NCBI GenBank assembly: GCA_963756455.1
Contig: CAVWNC010000003.1
Span: forward strand, 2,852,001 to 2,916,000
Reading direction: 5' to 3'
DNA from: DASQPA01 sp963756455
Lineage (GTDB): Bacteria > Acidobacteriota > Thermoanaerobaculia > Multivoradales > UBA5704
Length of the DNA stretch: 64,000 nucleotides
Shown: positions 7,825 through 16,450 of the stretch, piece after piece
How positions within the stretch are numbered: the stretch's first letter is position 1
How the letters are laid out: the number at the start of each line of letters is the position of its first letter
Made by a program: the position numbers and the translations under genes
Notes under the pieces: generated by a model
What the model was told of the DNA's origin: nothing
Databases searched by the model: none
The model's input: the letters and a program-made list of their open reading frames with translations, nothing else

Positions 7825-8235
7825 CTAATCCGCGTCAGGATCTCCAGGAACTCCCTCCTCGGAGAGGAGCCCCTCTACATGATTGAGCAACGCTGTCACC
7901 TGCCCCAGAGTCGCTCCCTGATCCAGGGGCTCGTCGTCCAAGATCTCGTAGCGAAGCTGAACAGCAAACGGATTGAGGTTTAGAAGCTCCCACAAGCTCG
8001 CCACCTCGACACCCCCACCATCCAACTTGTGGATCAGGAGGCTCAGGTCATGGGTCCGTGGGAAGTCGACACCTAGAATTGTCAGCCAGGCCTTGAGGGC
8101 TTTCTCGGCCGCCTGCTGGGCATGGAAACCGACGATTCCGTCACCCACCTCCGGCTGATCGCGAAGGATTTCCGCGGCGCGGAGATCCCTGCGAGCCAAG
8201 GCGAGCAACCTCGATGGCAGCTCACCCTCGTTCAT
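7825..8235 (-). CDS. HEPN-domain protein, toxin half of a HEPN-MNT module
   Basis: 136 residues, an all-helical HEPN domain: ALARRDLRAAEIL, then FHAQQAAEKALKAWLTILG and the conserved FPRTHDLSLLIHKL. The last block contains the RTHD histidine motif typical of the short HEPN family. The ATG at 8235 (MNEGELPSRL) is used; it overlaps the 3' end of the MNT gene by 14 bases, and a longer open frame upstream is noncoding shadow. In such pairs HEPN is usually an RNase and MNT its antitoxin. Confidence 0.85.
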   Translation of the reverse strand: MNEGELPSRLLALARRDLRAAEILRDQPEVGDGIVGFHAQQAAEKALKAWLTILGVDFPRTHDLSLLIHKLDGGGVEVASLWELLNLNPFAVQLRYEILDDEPLDQGATLGQVTALLNHVEGLLSEEGVPGDPDAD

Positions 8236-8566
8236 AGAGAACTCTACCTTCCCGCAGCGCTTGGGCCAGGAGGTGCCCGGGAGAGTCTTTCCAGGCCGCG
8301 GCTTCCTTCTGGCTGTAGACCACAATATCCTTGGGTACTGGGAAATGGGCAAGGGCACGCCACAGCAAGGCTGCCTCGCGGCGCCGACTGCGCTGTTTAC
8401 CGAAGCCCTCCCGCTCGATGACCAGTAGGTCGACATCCGAACCGGGCCGGGCCTCGCCGCGAGCATGAGAGCCAAACAGGATGATGCGCTCCGGCTCGAC
8501 CTCCTGCACGATCACCTGCGCCATCTGCGACAGCAGGTCGTCTGAGACGTCAGCGGTGGTTGCCAT
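8222..8566 (-). CDS. MNT-type nucleotidyltransferase antitoxin
   Basis: 114 residues. The minimal nucleotidyltransferase signature GSHARGEARPGSDVDLLVI (about 31-49) has the GS...DxD metal-binding arrangement intact. A strong GGAGGAGAGG site precedes the ATG. The gene overlaps the HEPN gene by 14 bases as first gene of the pair. In the characterised MntA-HepT module the MNT enzyme adds AMP to the HEPN toxin; the intact catalytic acids make that mechanism possible here, though it is inferred. Confidence 0.88.
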   Translation of the reverse strand: MATTADVSDDLLSQMAQVIVQEVEPERIILFGSHARGEARPGSDVDLLVIEREGFGKQRSRRREAALLWRALAHFPVPKDIVVYSQKEAAAWKDSPGHLLAQALREGRVLYERG

Positions 8567-8751
8567 GCATCCTCTCCTCCGCGACCTCGTTCACGGATCG
8601 CACAGGTGGAGGATAACAGAGCCTCTGTCGCATCGCCGCTGTGGATCACGGCTCTGGCGACCTGTCGAGCCGCCGCCGGTTTCGGGTTTCCAGGGCGCCA
8701 CTCGATCCGCACGGCCCGCTCCTTGCAGCCTTCCAACGCCGGAGGAGAGCG

Positions 8752-9168
8752 ATGATGAACGAAGGCAGGAACCGAGGGGCGGGCTGCGTGCTACTTTTGG
8801 CCGTGGTGATCTTGGCGACGACGACCTTCCGAGGCAGTGCGGCGACGCCAGGGATGGATGCCAAGGCGGGCGGAGGGCCGAACGTGGTCTGCATGGGAGT
8901 GATCTACAAGGTCAAAGCGGGGCACGAGGCGGAGGCCGAGGGCTATCTGCGGCACCTCCAGGAGGAGAGCCGGAAGGAGCCTGGTACGGTGCTCTACATC
9001 GTCCACCGCTCGACCGAGGACCCACGGCAATTTCTCATCTATGAGCAGTATCGCTCCCAGGCCGACCTCGAATCCCATCGCGCCAGCGCCCACTTCCAGC
9101 GCTACGCCAAAAACGGCATCCAGACGATCGCGGAGAGCCGGACGGGCGGCAGTTTTACGCCTCTGTAG
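8752..9168 (+). CDS. exported antibiotic-biosynthesis-monooxygenase-like (ABM) protein
   Basis: 138 residues with a signal peptide (GCVLLLAVVILATTTFRGSA) and a single ABM/dimeric ferredoxin-like domain: GVIYKVKAGHEAEAEGYLRH, GTVLYIVHRSTEDP, FLIYEQYRSQADLESHRAS and HFQRY. Such domains form dimers acting as cofactor-free monooxygenases or haem-degrading enzymes; an exported version is less usual and its substrate is unknown. GGAGGAGAG precedes the tandem ATGs at 8752 and 8755. The 185-base gap upstream (8567-8751) shows nothing else notable. Confidence 0.8.
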   Translation: MMNEGRNRGAGCVLLLAVVILATTTFRGSAATPGMDAKAGGGPNVVCMGVIYKVKAGHEAEAEGYLRHLQEESRKEPGTVLYIVHRSTEDPRQFLIYEQYRSQADLESHRASAHFQRYAKNGIQTIAESRTGGSFTPL

Positions 9169-9204
9169 CGCGACCTGGAGGAGGGGGACCGCCGCACCTC
9201 ACGC

Positions 9205-10320
9205 TCAGGTTCCCGTCGGTTCCCGCAGGCGGTGGCATTCCTCTTCGAGCGCATGGACGCGCCGCCACAGCTCTTCACGATCGATCAGCGCCCTTCCCCG
9301 CTCCTTGAGGTAGGGGTCGAGCCAGCGCAGATAGGCGGCGGCGGCGCGGCTCTCGGTCACGTCGTCGCGGGCGGCGGCGCTCGCTGGGTGCTCGGCGAGA
9401 ATCCGCCGGTAGAGATCGAGATAGCGATCGACCGCCGTGTCGAGGCCCGCCTCGGCGCGGATCCAGGCCGAGACCTCGGCCGCGTCGAGCGGCGCGTAGC
9501 GGGCGATCTGGGTTTGGAGCGCCGCGACCGAGAGCGGCTGGTCGAGGGTGCGGAACCCGAAGTTGAGCGGGCGCAGCCGCCCGAGCTCGGCGACGGTTAC
9601 CATCGGGCCACAGCCCGCGGCGTCGCAGAGGACGACCGCCGCCCCCACCGCCAGCGCCTCGATCGCGGCGCGAGCTTTGGCGAACACCAGATCGTAGCCG
9701 GGGAGCAGCTCCTCGGGGCGATCGGCGACCTGGCCGCTCGCGATGCCCGCCACATCGACCTCGATGCCGGAATCGGCGCAGGCGGCGCGGATCACCGGCA
9801 GGTACGTCTCTTCCCGGGCGTTGTTGCTGAACACCAGCGCTCGCCGGGGGCGCGGCGGCAGCGCGGAGCGAGGACGGAACCGGCCGAGGTCGACGAAGTT
9901 GAGGATGGTCTCCACCTGCTCGGGCGGCACGCCGGCGGCGGTGAGCCGCTCGGCGGTCGGCAGGTCGACGGCGACGTAGCGGAGGAGGCGCGGGAAGAGG
10001 GGCGGGGCCTCCTCCCAGGGCTGGTAGCCGTGGCAGACGAAGAGTCCGGGGACGGCCGGAAAATGGAGCAGAGCGGTGAGCGTCGGGGCGTGGTGGTGGC
10101 CATGGATGAGATCCGGCGGCGGGCCGAGGGGGTCCAAGGCGGCAAGGTCGTCCACCACCGGGATGCCGGCGGCTGCCAGCTCGTGCGCCAGGTCCCCCAA
10201 AACCGGGCTGTAGGCGAGCGGCTGGTGGCCGCGGTCCTGAAACGCCCGGGCCAGCTCGACCACATAGAGCTCCGAGCCGGTGCGGTGCGCCAGGGTGGTG
10301 TTGGTCAGCAGGATCCGCAT
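9205..10320 (-). CDS. glycosyltransferase family 4-like protein
   Basis: 371 residues. The N-terminal Rossmann half opens MRILLTNTTLAHRTGSELYV, with the GT4-style glycine/serine sugar-nucleotide entry, then DLIHGHHHAPT and FVCHGYQPWE. The C-terminal half has ALVFSNNAREE and a nucleotide-sugar site around YDLVFAKARAAIEALAVG, with the conserved ExxG-like pattern weakly kept. It lies 20 bases downstream of a PIG-L-like deacetylase on the same strand, so the two are probably cotranscribed. The acceptor is unknown; a short thiol-glycoside or surface glycan pathway would fit a GT plus deacetylase pair. The ATG at 10320 has only a weak ribosome site. Confidence 0.8.
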   Translation of the reverse strand: MRILLTNTTLAHRTGSELYVVELARAFQDRGHQPLAYSPVLGDLAHELAAAGIPVVDDLAALDPLGPPPDLIHGHHHAPTLTALLHFPAVPGLFVCHGYQPWEEAPPLFPRLLRYVAVDLPTAERLTAAGVPPEQVETILNFVDLGRFRPRSALPPRPRRALVFSNNAREETYLPVIRAACADSGIEVDVAGIASGQVADRPEELLPGYDLVFAKARAAIEALAVGAAVVLCDAAGCGPMVTVAELGRLRPLNFGFRTLDQPLSVAALQTQIARYAPLDAAEVSAWIRAEAGLDTAVDRYLDLYRRILAEHPASAAARDDVTESRAAAAYLRWLDPYLKERGRALIDREELWRRVHALEEECHRLREPTGT

Positions 10321-10340
10321 GGCACCGCCTGCGTCATCGG

Positions 10341-11123
10341 CTAGGGGCTCGCCGTCCAACGCAGCTGGCGCAGGCGTTCTGCCACCGGGACGACATGGGA
10401 ACGGTACCGGAGGACTTCGCGGTAGAACCCCGCCGCCACCTGTCGCTCGCCATGCAACTCGTAGAAGGGAGGATCGGCGCAGCGGTCGCCGATCTCCAAT
10501 CCGTAGCGCACCGGCCGCAGCCACTCGGTCCGGAAGGCGCCTTCCCCGTAGCGGGCGAGAGCGCTCTCCAGCTCCTCCCCGAGGCCCGGGTAGGAACGCG
10601 CAGCTGCCAGCTTCCGGGCCAACGACTCGTCGTCGAGCTCGATGCGCAGGCTCTCCGCCCGCTCCTCTTCGCCGAAGCCATCGGGGCGCCCATCGAGCAG
10701 GAAGTCGCGGTTGTCGACCGGGAGGCCGCGGGCGCGGAGCCCGGCCACCGCCGCGTTGAGCAGCAGGCGACAGACGTCGTGGCTGGGATTGAACCCCTCG
10801 ACCGCGTCGCCGGCCACGAGCTCGACCTCCTCCTGCCGGAGGGACTCGGCCAGCTCCTCGGCCAGGCCGGCGAACAGCTCGCGGTCGCCTTGGAGCAGCG
10901 CTCCATAAAGCTCACGGTCCGCCAGTCGGCCATAGATCGGTCCCGGCCGTGCGCCGGTACGGGCGAGCAGCTCCGAGGTCGAGGCCAACCGGGAACGGCC
11001 GGTGTGACCGGAGCCGTCGGTCAGGACATAGACCACCGGCCGTGCCAGCTCCAGCCAACGATAGACCCGGAGCTCGTGGCCGGGGTGAGCGATGACCAGC
11101 GCGGCGCGGCAGGGGGGCGACAT
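10341..11123 (-). CDS. PIG-L/LmbE-family deacetylase
   Basis: 260 residues. AHPGHELRVYRWLEL opens the protein where PIG-L enzymes have the zinc-binding AHPDDE, so the usual Asp pair is altered to Gly-His. A later DAVEGFNPSHDV supplies the second zinc histidine. SGHTGRSRLASTSE and ADRELYG are also family blocks. These enzymes remove N-acetyl groups from N-acetylglucosaminyl compounds (GPI, mycothiol, bacillithiol precursors). The changed metal motif means metal use or substrate may differ. It is transcribed with the glycosyltransferase downstream. Confidence 0.72.
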   Translation of the reverse strand: MSPPCRAALVIAHPGHELRVYRWLELARPVVYVLTDGSGHTGRSRLASTSELLARTGARPGPIYGRLADRELYGALLQGDRELFAGLAEELAESLRQEEVELVAGDAVEGFNPSHDVCRLLLNAAVAGLRARGLPVDNRDFLLDGRPDGFGEEERAESLRIELDDESLARKLAAARSYPGLGEELESALARYGEGAFRTEWLRPVRYGLEIGDRCADPPFYELHGERQVAAGFYREVLRYRSHVVPVAERLRQLRWTASP

Positions 11124-11319
11124 GGGGGGCTTTCGAGGGGCTGACGTGGGCGGATGAAGATCCAGAAGCCTAGAAGGAGATGAGCCTCAGGCTATCTCAC
11201 GACCGCTCTTTCCGGCAAGCGGAGCGCGCCCGGCCGGTCGTGGTCCCGGAAGAAGCGAGTCAGGAGGCGCTTCAGGTATCATGGTGCTTCGCTGAGAGTC
11301 GATTTTTTCCGAGAGGTCT

Positions 11320-12681
11320 ATGCTGCTCAGGAGTGTTCTCGTTCTGCTTCTGCTGTTCCCAGCCGCCTCCGCCGCGCAGGATCTCGGTGCGGCGATTTCC
11401 GCTGTCGTCCGGATCTCCGGTGCCCGCGGCGATGCGTCTGTGCGGGGAAGTGGCTTCGTGGTCGGCCTCGACCGTGGTAAGGCCACGATCGTTACCGCCT
11501 CGCACGTAATCCAAGGAGTCCAACAGATCGAGGTAACCTTCGCCGCTGACGTTTCCCAGAGTTTCCCCGTTGGAAGCGGAAGCGTGCTGGGGATGGATGC
11601 CAACAGCCCGAACGGCCTGGCCGTGTTTCAGGTCCGCGGCGCGATCCCCATGGGCGTGACTGCTCTGAGCTTCGAAGGCAAGAGCCGACCTCATCCCGGC
11701 GAGGCATTGTTTTTGTTGGGCTTTCCGCAGATGGAGCGGACTCCCCGCACGACCCAAAGAGCGCTGTCCGGTCAGAACGGGATGCTGCTGCTGATCGACC
11801 AGGCGAGCGGGGAAGGCTTCTCTGGCGGTCCCGTGGTCCAAGGCGGCAAGGTGGTAGGCGTGGTCACCGGTACCGACGACCAGACGACCTATGCCGTCAG
11901 CGCTCTGGTGGCGCGTGTCGCCCTGGAGGGTTGGGGAGTGAAGCTCGGAGCGAAGAGCAACCAGCAGGCGCCCCCTCCAAATACAGCCACGATGACCTGT
12001 GCTCCGGGGGAGAGGCTCACCGAGAACGGTATCACCTATGTCCACATCTGCGGAGGAACCTTCATCATGGGCTCGACAGCGAGTCCCCAACTGGTCGATG
12101 GTACCGAGAAACCGCTCCACCCCGTAACGCTGAGCGAGTTCTGGCTGAGCGAGACCGAGATCACGAACCAACAGTATCGCCGCGCCCATCCGGAACGCCA
12201 AGGCGAGGCCAACCTGCCGGTTGCCAACGTCAACTGGCCCGAGGCAGAGGCTGCCTGCGAAAGCTTAGGCGCCCAGCTTCCCACCGAGGCGGAATGGGAG
12301 TATGCGGCGCGCGCTGGCAGCCAGACCGCCTGGTCGTTCGGAGACGATGAGTCGAAACTCGGCGAATATGCCTGGTATAAGGCGAACTCAGGGGATCGAG
12401 CACACGTTGTTGCCACAAGGGCACCCAACCCGTGGGGGCTTTATGACATGCACGGCAATCTGGCGGAGTGGGTGGCGGACTGGTACGGGCCGTACCCGGG
12501 AGGGGCTCAGACCGATCCATCGGGGCCACAGGCAGGCCAACACCGCGTGGTGCGGGGAGGCTCCTTCGGCAACGACTGGCCCAACGTCTTGCGCTCCGCC
12601 ATTCGGGGGAAGCTCCCACCCGGGGCCCGGTCCCGAGACATCGGTTTCCGCTGTGCTCGGGGTTCCCACCGCCAACCTTGA
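11320..12681 (+). CDS. secreted trypsin-like domain fused to an FGE/SUMF1-type domain
   Basis: 453 residues with a signal peptide (VLVLLLLFPAASAA). Residues ~25-210 form a trypsin-like fold: VTASHVIQG (His62) and GEGFSGGPV (Ser168). The expected DLA aspartate is replaced by NGLAVF. Residues ~238-450 are a formylglycine-generating-enzyme-like domain: GGTFIMGS, HPVTLSEFWLSETEITNQQY, LPTEAEWEYAARAG, WGLYDMHGNLAEWVADWYG, RVVRGGSF and IGFRCAR. FGE-like domains use a C-type-lectin fold; here it may bind a ligand rather than act catalytically. A GAGAGG site precedes the start. It is followed by a close paralogue lacking the FGE domain, and a second trypsin-FGE lies on the opposite strand at the far side of the block. 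Confidence 0.88.
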   Translation: MLLRSVLVLLLLFPAASAAQDLGAAISAVVRISGARGDASVRGSGFVVGLDRGKATIVTASHVIQGVQQIEVTFAADVSQSFPVGSGSVLGMDANSPNGLAVFQVRGAIPMGVTALSFEGKSRPHPGEALFLLGFPQMERTPRTTQRALSGQNGMLLLIDQASGEGFSGGPVVQGGKVVGVVTGTDDQTTYAVSALVARVALEGWGVKLGAKSNQQAPPPNTATMTCAPGERLTENGITYVHICGGTFIMGSTASPQLVDGTEKPLHPVTLSEFWLSETEITNQQYRRAHPERQGEANLPVANVNWPEAEAACESLGAQLPTEAEWEYAARAGSQTAWSFGDDESKLGEYAWYKANSGDRAHVVATRAPNPWGLYDMHGNLAEWVADWYGPYPGGAQTDPSGPQAGQHRVVRGGSFGNDWPNVLRSAIRGKLPPGARSRDIGFRCARGSHRQP

Positions 12682-12718
12682 CTCTGAGATTCCTCCAATT
12701 CACCCTTTGGAAAAACCT

Positions 12719-13768
12719 ATGCTAATCCGCCATCTCCCGATTCTGTTTCTGCTGCTTCCGTCGGCCGCTGCCGCGCAGGATATCGCCATGGCGATGTCCG
12801 CCATGGTGAGGATCTCTGGTACGCGCGGCGATGCGTCCGTGCGCGGGAGCGGCTTCGTGATCGGCCTCGACCACGACAAAGCCACGATCGTCACCGCCTC
12901 GCACGTGATCCAAGGGGTCCAACAGATCAAGGTCACCTTCGCCGCCGATGTGACGCAGAGTTTCCCTGCTGAAAGCGAGGACGTGCTGGGGATGGATACC
13001 GACAGCCCGCAGGGACTGGCCGTGTTTCAGGTCCGCGGTGCGATCCCGAAGGGCGTGACGGCCCTGAGCTTTTCGGGCGAGAGCCGGCCTCATCCCGGCG
13101 AGGCGTTGTTCTTACTGGGTTTTCCGCAGATGGAGCGGACTCCCCGTACGGCCCAGCGAGCCCTGGCCGGTCAGAAAGGAATGTTGCTGCTGATCGATCA
13201 GGCGAGCGGAGAAGGTTTCTCAGGGGGGCCGGTGCTCCGGGGAGGTAAGGTGGTCGGCGTGATCACCAGCACGGATGATCTGACGACCTATGCGGTCAAC
13301 GAAACCGTGGCCTACGAGATCCTGACAGGGTGGGGAGTGAAGCTCAATTCGCGGCCGTCCACCGCACAGAACGAGGTGGTAGGCCCCGATGGAGAAAGCC
13401 TTCCTGGCGTGATGCACTTCTGTGGTATAGATTGTGTGACCCTCGTATGGACTGAGAGCCACTACATCGTTGTTACGAAAAACCATAATCCCCCCCCTGG
13501 TTTCAGCAGCATCTGGACGGTCGAGAAGTTTACGCGCGACCTGGTCATATTGCACCGCCACGACTCCCCAAGCCCGCAGAACCCGAAGCGGGTAAACGGG
13601 TGGGACGCGACCTACACGGGCCAGATCTCCAGGGAAGGCAACAGTCTGATCAATATCAGAGTAAACGGCAGCAGTCAGAAGGTAAAGCTGACTTGGGGAA
13701 GCGCACTCAGCTCGATCGCTGGGAGCGATGAGGAGCGGGACGCCAGACGAAAAACGACACATCCATAG
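12719..13768 (+). CDS. secreted trypsin-like protein with a novel C-terminal region
   Basis: 349 residues. The signal peptide and protease domain are very similar to the gene 37 bases upstream (VTASHVIQG, QGLAVFQVRG, GEGFSGGPV), clearly a tandem duplicate. In place of the FGE domain there is a ~130-residue C-terminus with HFCGIDCVTLVW, HYIVVTKNHN and a beta-rich NSLINIRVNGSSQKVKLTW, which I do not recognise. The canonical catalytic Asp position is again Gly. The ATG at 12719 aligns with the paralogue's start; GGAAAA upstream is a poor ribosome site, so translation may depend on the upstream gene. Confidence 0.82.
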   Translation: MLIRHLPILFLLLPSAAAAQDIAMAMSAMVRISGTRGDASVRGSGFVIGLDHDKATIVTASHVIQGVQQIKVTFAADVTQSFPAESEDVLGMDTDSPQGLAVFQVRGAIPKGVTALSFSGESRPHPGEALFLLGFPQMERTPRTAQRALAGQKGMLLLIDQASGEGFSGGPVLRGGKVVGVITSTDDLTTYAVNETVAYEILTGWGVKLNSRPSTAQNEVVGPDGESLPGVMHFCGIDCVTLVWTESHYIVVTKNHNPPPGFSSIWTVEKFTRDLVILHRHDSPSPQNPKRVNGWDATYTGQISREGNSLINIRVNGSSQKVKLTWGSALSSIAGSDEERDARRKTTHP

Positions 13769-13812
13769 AGCATGCTGGTTCCCTTAGAACTCCGTTGCGA
13801 GGCAAGTAAAAA

Positions 13813-14607
13813 ATGTTTATTCCCGTAAGTCAGATGATCGATCGAGACCGCTGGCGACTGCTGAGCCGGTGGCCGGGCCGCGCGCTCGCAGCGCTTCTTC
13901 TCACCTCTCTGCCTCTCTTCGCCCAGTACGAGGCAGCGCTGCAATACCAGAACCGCGGCAACCGCCACGAGGGTCTCAAATCCAAACCGGTCAGCGGCTA
14001 CGACATCGAGCTCCTCTCAGCCCTCGTCGACTGGCGCGAGCCGAGCCCCGCCTGGCCCGAGACGGTGCATCTCAGGTTCTACCTCCCAACCGCCGAGCCG
14101 GTCTTCGTCACGGTTCGCCAGCCGCGGCCCAAGACCACCTACTACTGGCTCGACAAGGTGGAGCCTCCGTCACCTTGGCGCGCAGGAGCGTTCAATGAGT
14201 TCACCTGGCCCAGCGCAACCGTGCTCCGAAGCCTGCCCTCCGTCACCTTCGACGATCTGGGTGCCGTCGTGCGTCTGAGACAGGCAGAGCCCTCCAGGGA
14301 GGAGCTGATTGCCCCAGCTGCCCTTTTTCACGCTCAGCCGCCTGCTGCGGTGAACGCCTACCGCTTCACTTTTAAAACCAACGGTGCGGCCCACGTGGCT
14401 GGCGCCATTTACAGGGACGGTCAGAAAGTGGCGCTCTACCAACGCCCGCAGGAGCGAGAGCAACCCGGCAGCCCCTTCACCCTTCGATGGGACGCGCAAG
14501 GCCAGCCGGAAGGTGAATATTTTCTCGTGCTTTCCGGCTTCTTCGACAACGACAACACCCCACTCCTCAAAAGGGTGGCCTTTTATCATCGGACTGCCTG
14601 GCGATGA
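13813..14607 (+). CDS. exported protein of unknown function in the trypsin/CHAT block
   Basis: 264 residues. After an N-terminal signal/anchor (ALAALLLTSLPLFA) comes QYEAALQYQNRGNRHEG, then beta-rich sequence with YDIELLSALVDW, HLRFYLPTAEPVFVTVRQ, TYYWLDKVEPPSPWRAG and FNEFTWPS, and a C-terminal strand-rich part ending FLVLSGFFDND. I do not recognise the family. It is the third gene in the rightward run 11320-14607 and ends 58 bases from the convergent CHAT gene. Its secretion puts it in the same compartment as the trypsin/FGE proteins and the external part of the CHAT protein. A later ATG at 13834 is an alternative start. Confidence 0.7.
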   Translation: MFIPVSQMIDRDRWRLLSRWPGRALAALLLTSLPLFAQYEAALQYQNRGNRHEGLKSKPVSGYDIELLSALVDWREPSPAWPETVHLRFYLPTAEPVFVTVRQPRPKTTYYWLDKVEPPSPWRAGAFNEFTWPSATVLRSLPSVTFDDLGAVVRLRQAEPSREELIAPAALFHAQPPAAVNAYRFTFKTNGAAHVAGAIYRDGQKVALYQRPQEREQPGSPFTLRWDAQGQPEGEYFLVLSGFFDNDNTPLLKRVAFYHRTAWR

Positions 14608-14665
14608 ACACCTCTTCTGGCTTGCGCTGCCGCGCCTGATGCTTCGACTTGCACAGCATGGTGCC

Positions 14666-16450
14666 CTATCCTGCGGTGACCAAGAATACCTTCCCCGGAT
14701 CGCACCGCTTGGCTACCAGGCTCGGGACCTCGTCCTCCCCCAGCTCGCCCAACTCGATGTCGGCCTTGGCCTGCTCGAAGGCCTCTTCGACGCTGCACCC
14801 CGACGCCACGGACAGGTAAAACGCGGTAGAGAAACGGATCGCCGCCGCGTCGCTTACCGCTGTCGACATACCGACCACGCAGTCGATGTGCTCGGCGATC
14901 GCCTCGCCGTGCGCCTTGGTATAGCAGGCGTTCAAGACCACGCAGCGCAGCGTGTCGTTGAATCGGGCGAGTAGACGCGCCAGCCGGTCGGCGGATACCA
15001 GGCGGGTTGCCCCGTCCTCACCCTGGAAGGCGATGGTGCGATCGGCGCTGCCGTGACCACTGAAGTGAACGACGCTCGGCTTCGTACTGAGAAGGTACTC
15101 CTGCAACTCAGAGACCCGCACCGCCCACTTTTGTACCAGCTCACACCGGCTGCCCAGGGCCGCCAGGGTCAGGGCCCGGTCAATGGCGCGGACCTCTTCG
15201 TCAAGGCGCAGTGGGACCGAGTCGACGGGATTCACGCCCAGGAAGAGGATAGGGGTCCTGGGAGCTCCGGAGACCTGCGAGCGAGGTGTCCTCTGCCAGA
15301 CGTTGAAGGCAGCCCAGGCAGTGGCAACAAACCAGCAAGCGGCGGCCGGGAGCCAGTACCAGCCATGGCGGAAGATGTCGAACAGCGTTGGGCGAAGGTC
15401 GCTGATCGTCGCCCCGCTGCGGCTGCTGACCCTTCGTGCAATGCCGTCGAATTGCGCTTTGAGACCGTCCGCTTTGGCATCGAAGTCGAGGCTGCTCAGC
15501 CGGGCTTGAGAGAGCCCGCTTAGACCCAGGAGCTCGCCTTGCTGAATCTTCACCGCCTGGATGGCGGGAAATGCAGGGTAGCGGAGAGTTGTTTCTCCGC
15601 GAAGCGGCGAGATGAGAACTCCTTCGAGATCCTCTTGGAGGAGCTCCATGGAGGCGAGTGGAAGGTCGAGCGGCTCATGGAAAAGCTCCGTTGTATGAGT
15701 TGGCTCCAGGGTCACGATCAGGGTCAGGCCATGCTTGCCGCTCGTGATCTCGAATGTCCGACTCGGTGCTTCGGCCAGTCGCGCCCTGTAGGTTAAGAGG
15801 TCGCCAGAAAACGGCAAGGCGATGCCCTCGACTTCAACGAATGAGGTAACGAGCTCGAGGTCGGAGCTCAGCTCGAAAGTGAGATCCTGGGGCGTCTCGG
15901 TCTCGAGGCTCAAGACGGGTTTCCGGCCCGGAAAGATCTCGAGCACCACCGATGAGCCTGGCTGGAAGTAGATATGATCGAGAACCCCCAGTTGCTCCGC
16001 GGCAGGGTCGGGATTGTTGAGGGTCAGCTTGGCAGACGGATCGCTGCACAGGAGCCTCACAGGGCCGGTAGGATGGAGCTGAAGCCAGTCTATCCTGCTT
16101 GCTGCAGGATGCTTCGTGGCAGCCGAGAGCGGCTGCGGAACCGCAATCTCCAGTTTTTCGGCGGTGAAGGCTGCGGTGTCGCAACGTTCGATCGCGAGGG
16201 AAGAGAAGGGTACCGAGCGATTGAGGATCTCATAGCGCTTTGCGTCGGGGCGATTTGTGCCGGCCAGGGTAAGGGCGAGCCGTGTGGTCGTGAACTCAAG
16301 ATGGACTTGGGTTGGAACGTGCCAGAAAGCCGAGATTCCAAGCAACGACAGGAGCGCCAGGGTCGGTACTGCGAGCCTGAGGAGCGTTCTCAGGTCGCGT
16401 GCAGAACGCCGGGCTGGTTGCACACCTGGGCCTTGAGCTGAGAGATTCAT
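14666..16450 (-). CDS. membrane-spanning CHAT caspase-like protease
   Basis: 594 residues. One membrane segment lies at about 24-43 and a second at about 363-384, with a ~315-residue strand-rich region between them that should face the periplasm. The C-terminal ~195 residues form a CHAT peptidase: TPILFLGVNP, LRLDEEVRAID, VVHFSGHGS (His466), VVLNACYTKAHG (Cys509) and VVGMSTAVSDAAAIRFSTAF. The His/Cys dyad is intact, so it is probably active in the cytoplasm. The start codon overlaps the stop of the upstream trypsin-FGE gene as ATGA, indicating tight co-translation. CHAT proteases in known systems (for example those linked to type III CRISPR or to STAND ATPases) are switched on by a sensor; here the external domain plus trypsin-FGE partner would be the sensor. 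Confidence 0.85.
   Translation of the reverse strand: MNLSAQGPGVQPARRSARDLRTLLRLAVPTLALLSLLGISAFWHVPTQVHLEFTTTRLALTLAGTNRPDAKRYEILNRSVPFSSLAIERCDTAAFTAEKLEIAVPQPLSAATKHPAASRIDWLQLHPTGPVRLLCSDPSAKLTLNNPDPAAEQLGVLDHIYFQPGSSVVLEIFPGRKPVLSLETETPQDLTFELSSDLELVTSFVEVEGIALPFSGDLLTYRARLAEAPSRTFEITSGKHGLTLIVTLEPTHTTELFHEPLDLPLASMELLQEDLEGVLISPLRGETTLRYPAFPAIQAVKIQQGELLGLSGLSQARLSSLDFDAKADGLKAQFDGIARRVSSRSGATISDLRPTLFDIFRHGWYWLPAAACWFVATAWAAFNVWQRTPRSQVSGAPRTPILFLGVNPVDSVPLRLDEEVRAIDRALTLAALGSRCELVQKWAVRVSELQEYLLSTKPSVVHFSGHGSADRTIAFQGEDGATRLVSADRLARLLARFNDTLRCVVLNACYTKAHGEAIAEHIDCVVGMSTAVSDAAAIRFSTAFYLSVASGCSVEEAFEQAKADIELGELGEDEVPSLVAKRCDPGKVFLVTAG

Noticed and set aside
14586..14974. Short frames between the two convergent genes at 14607/14666
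   Set aside because: They overlap the CHAT coding sequence and have no ribosome site.
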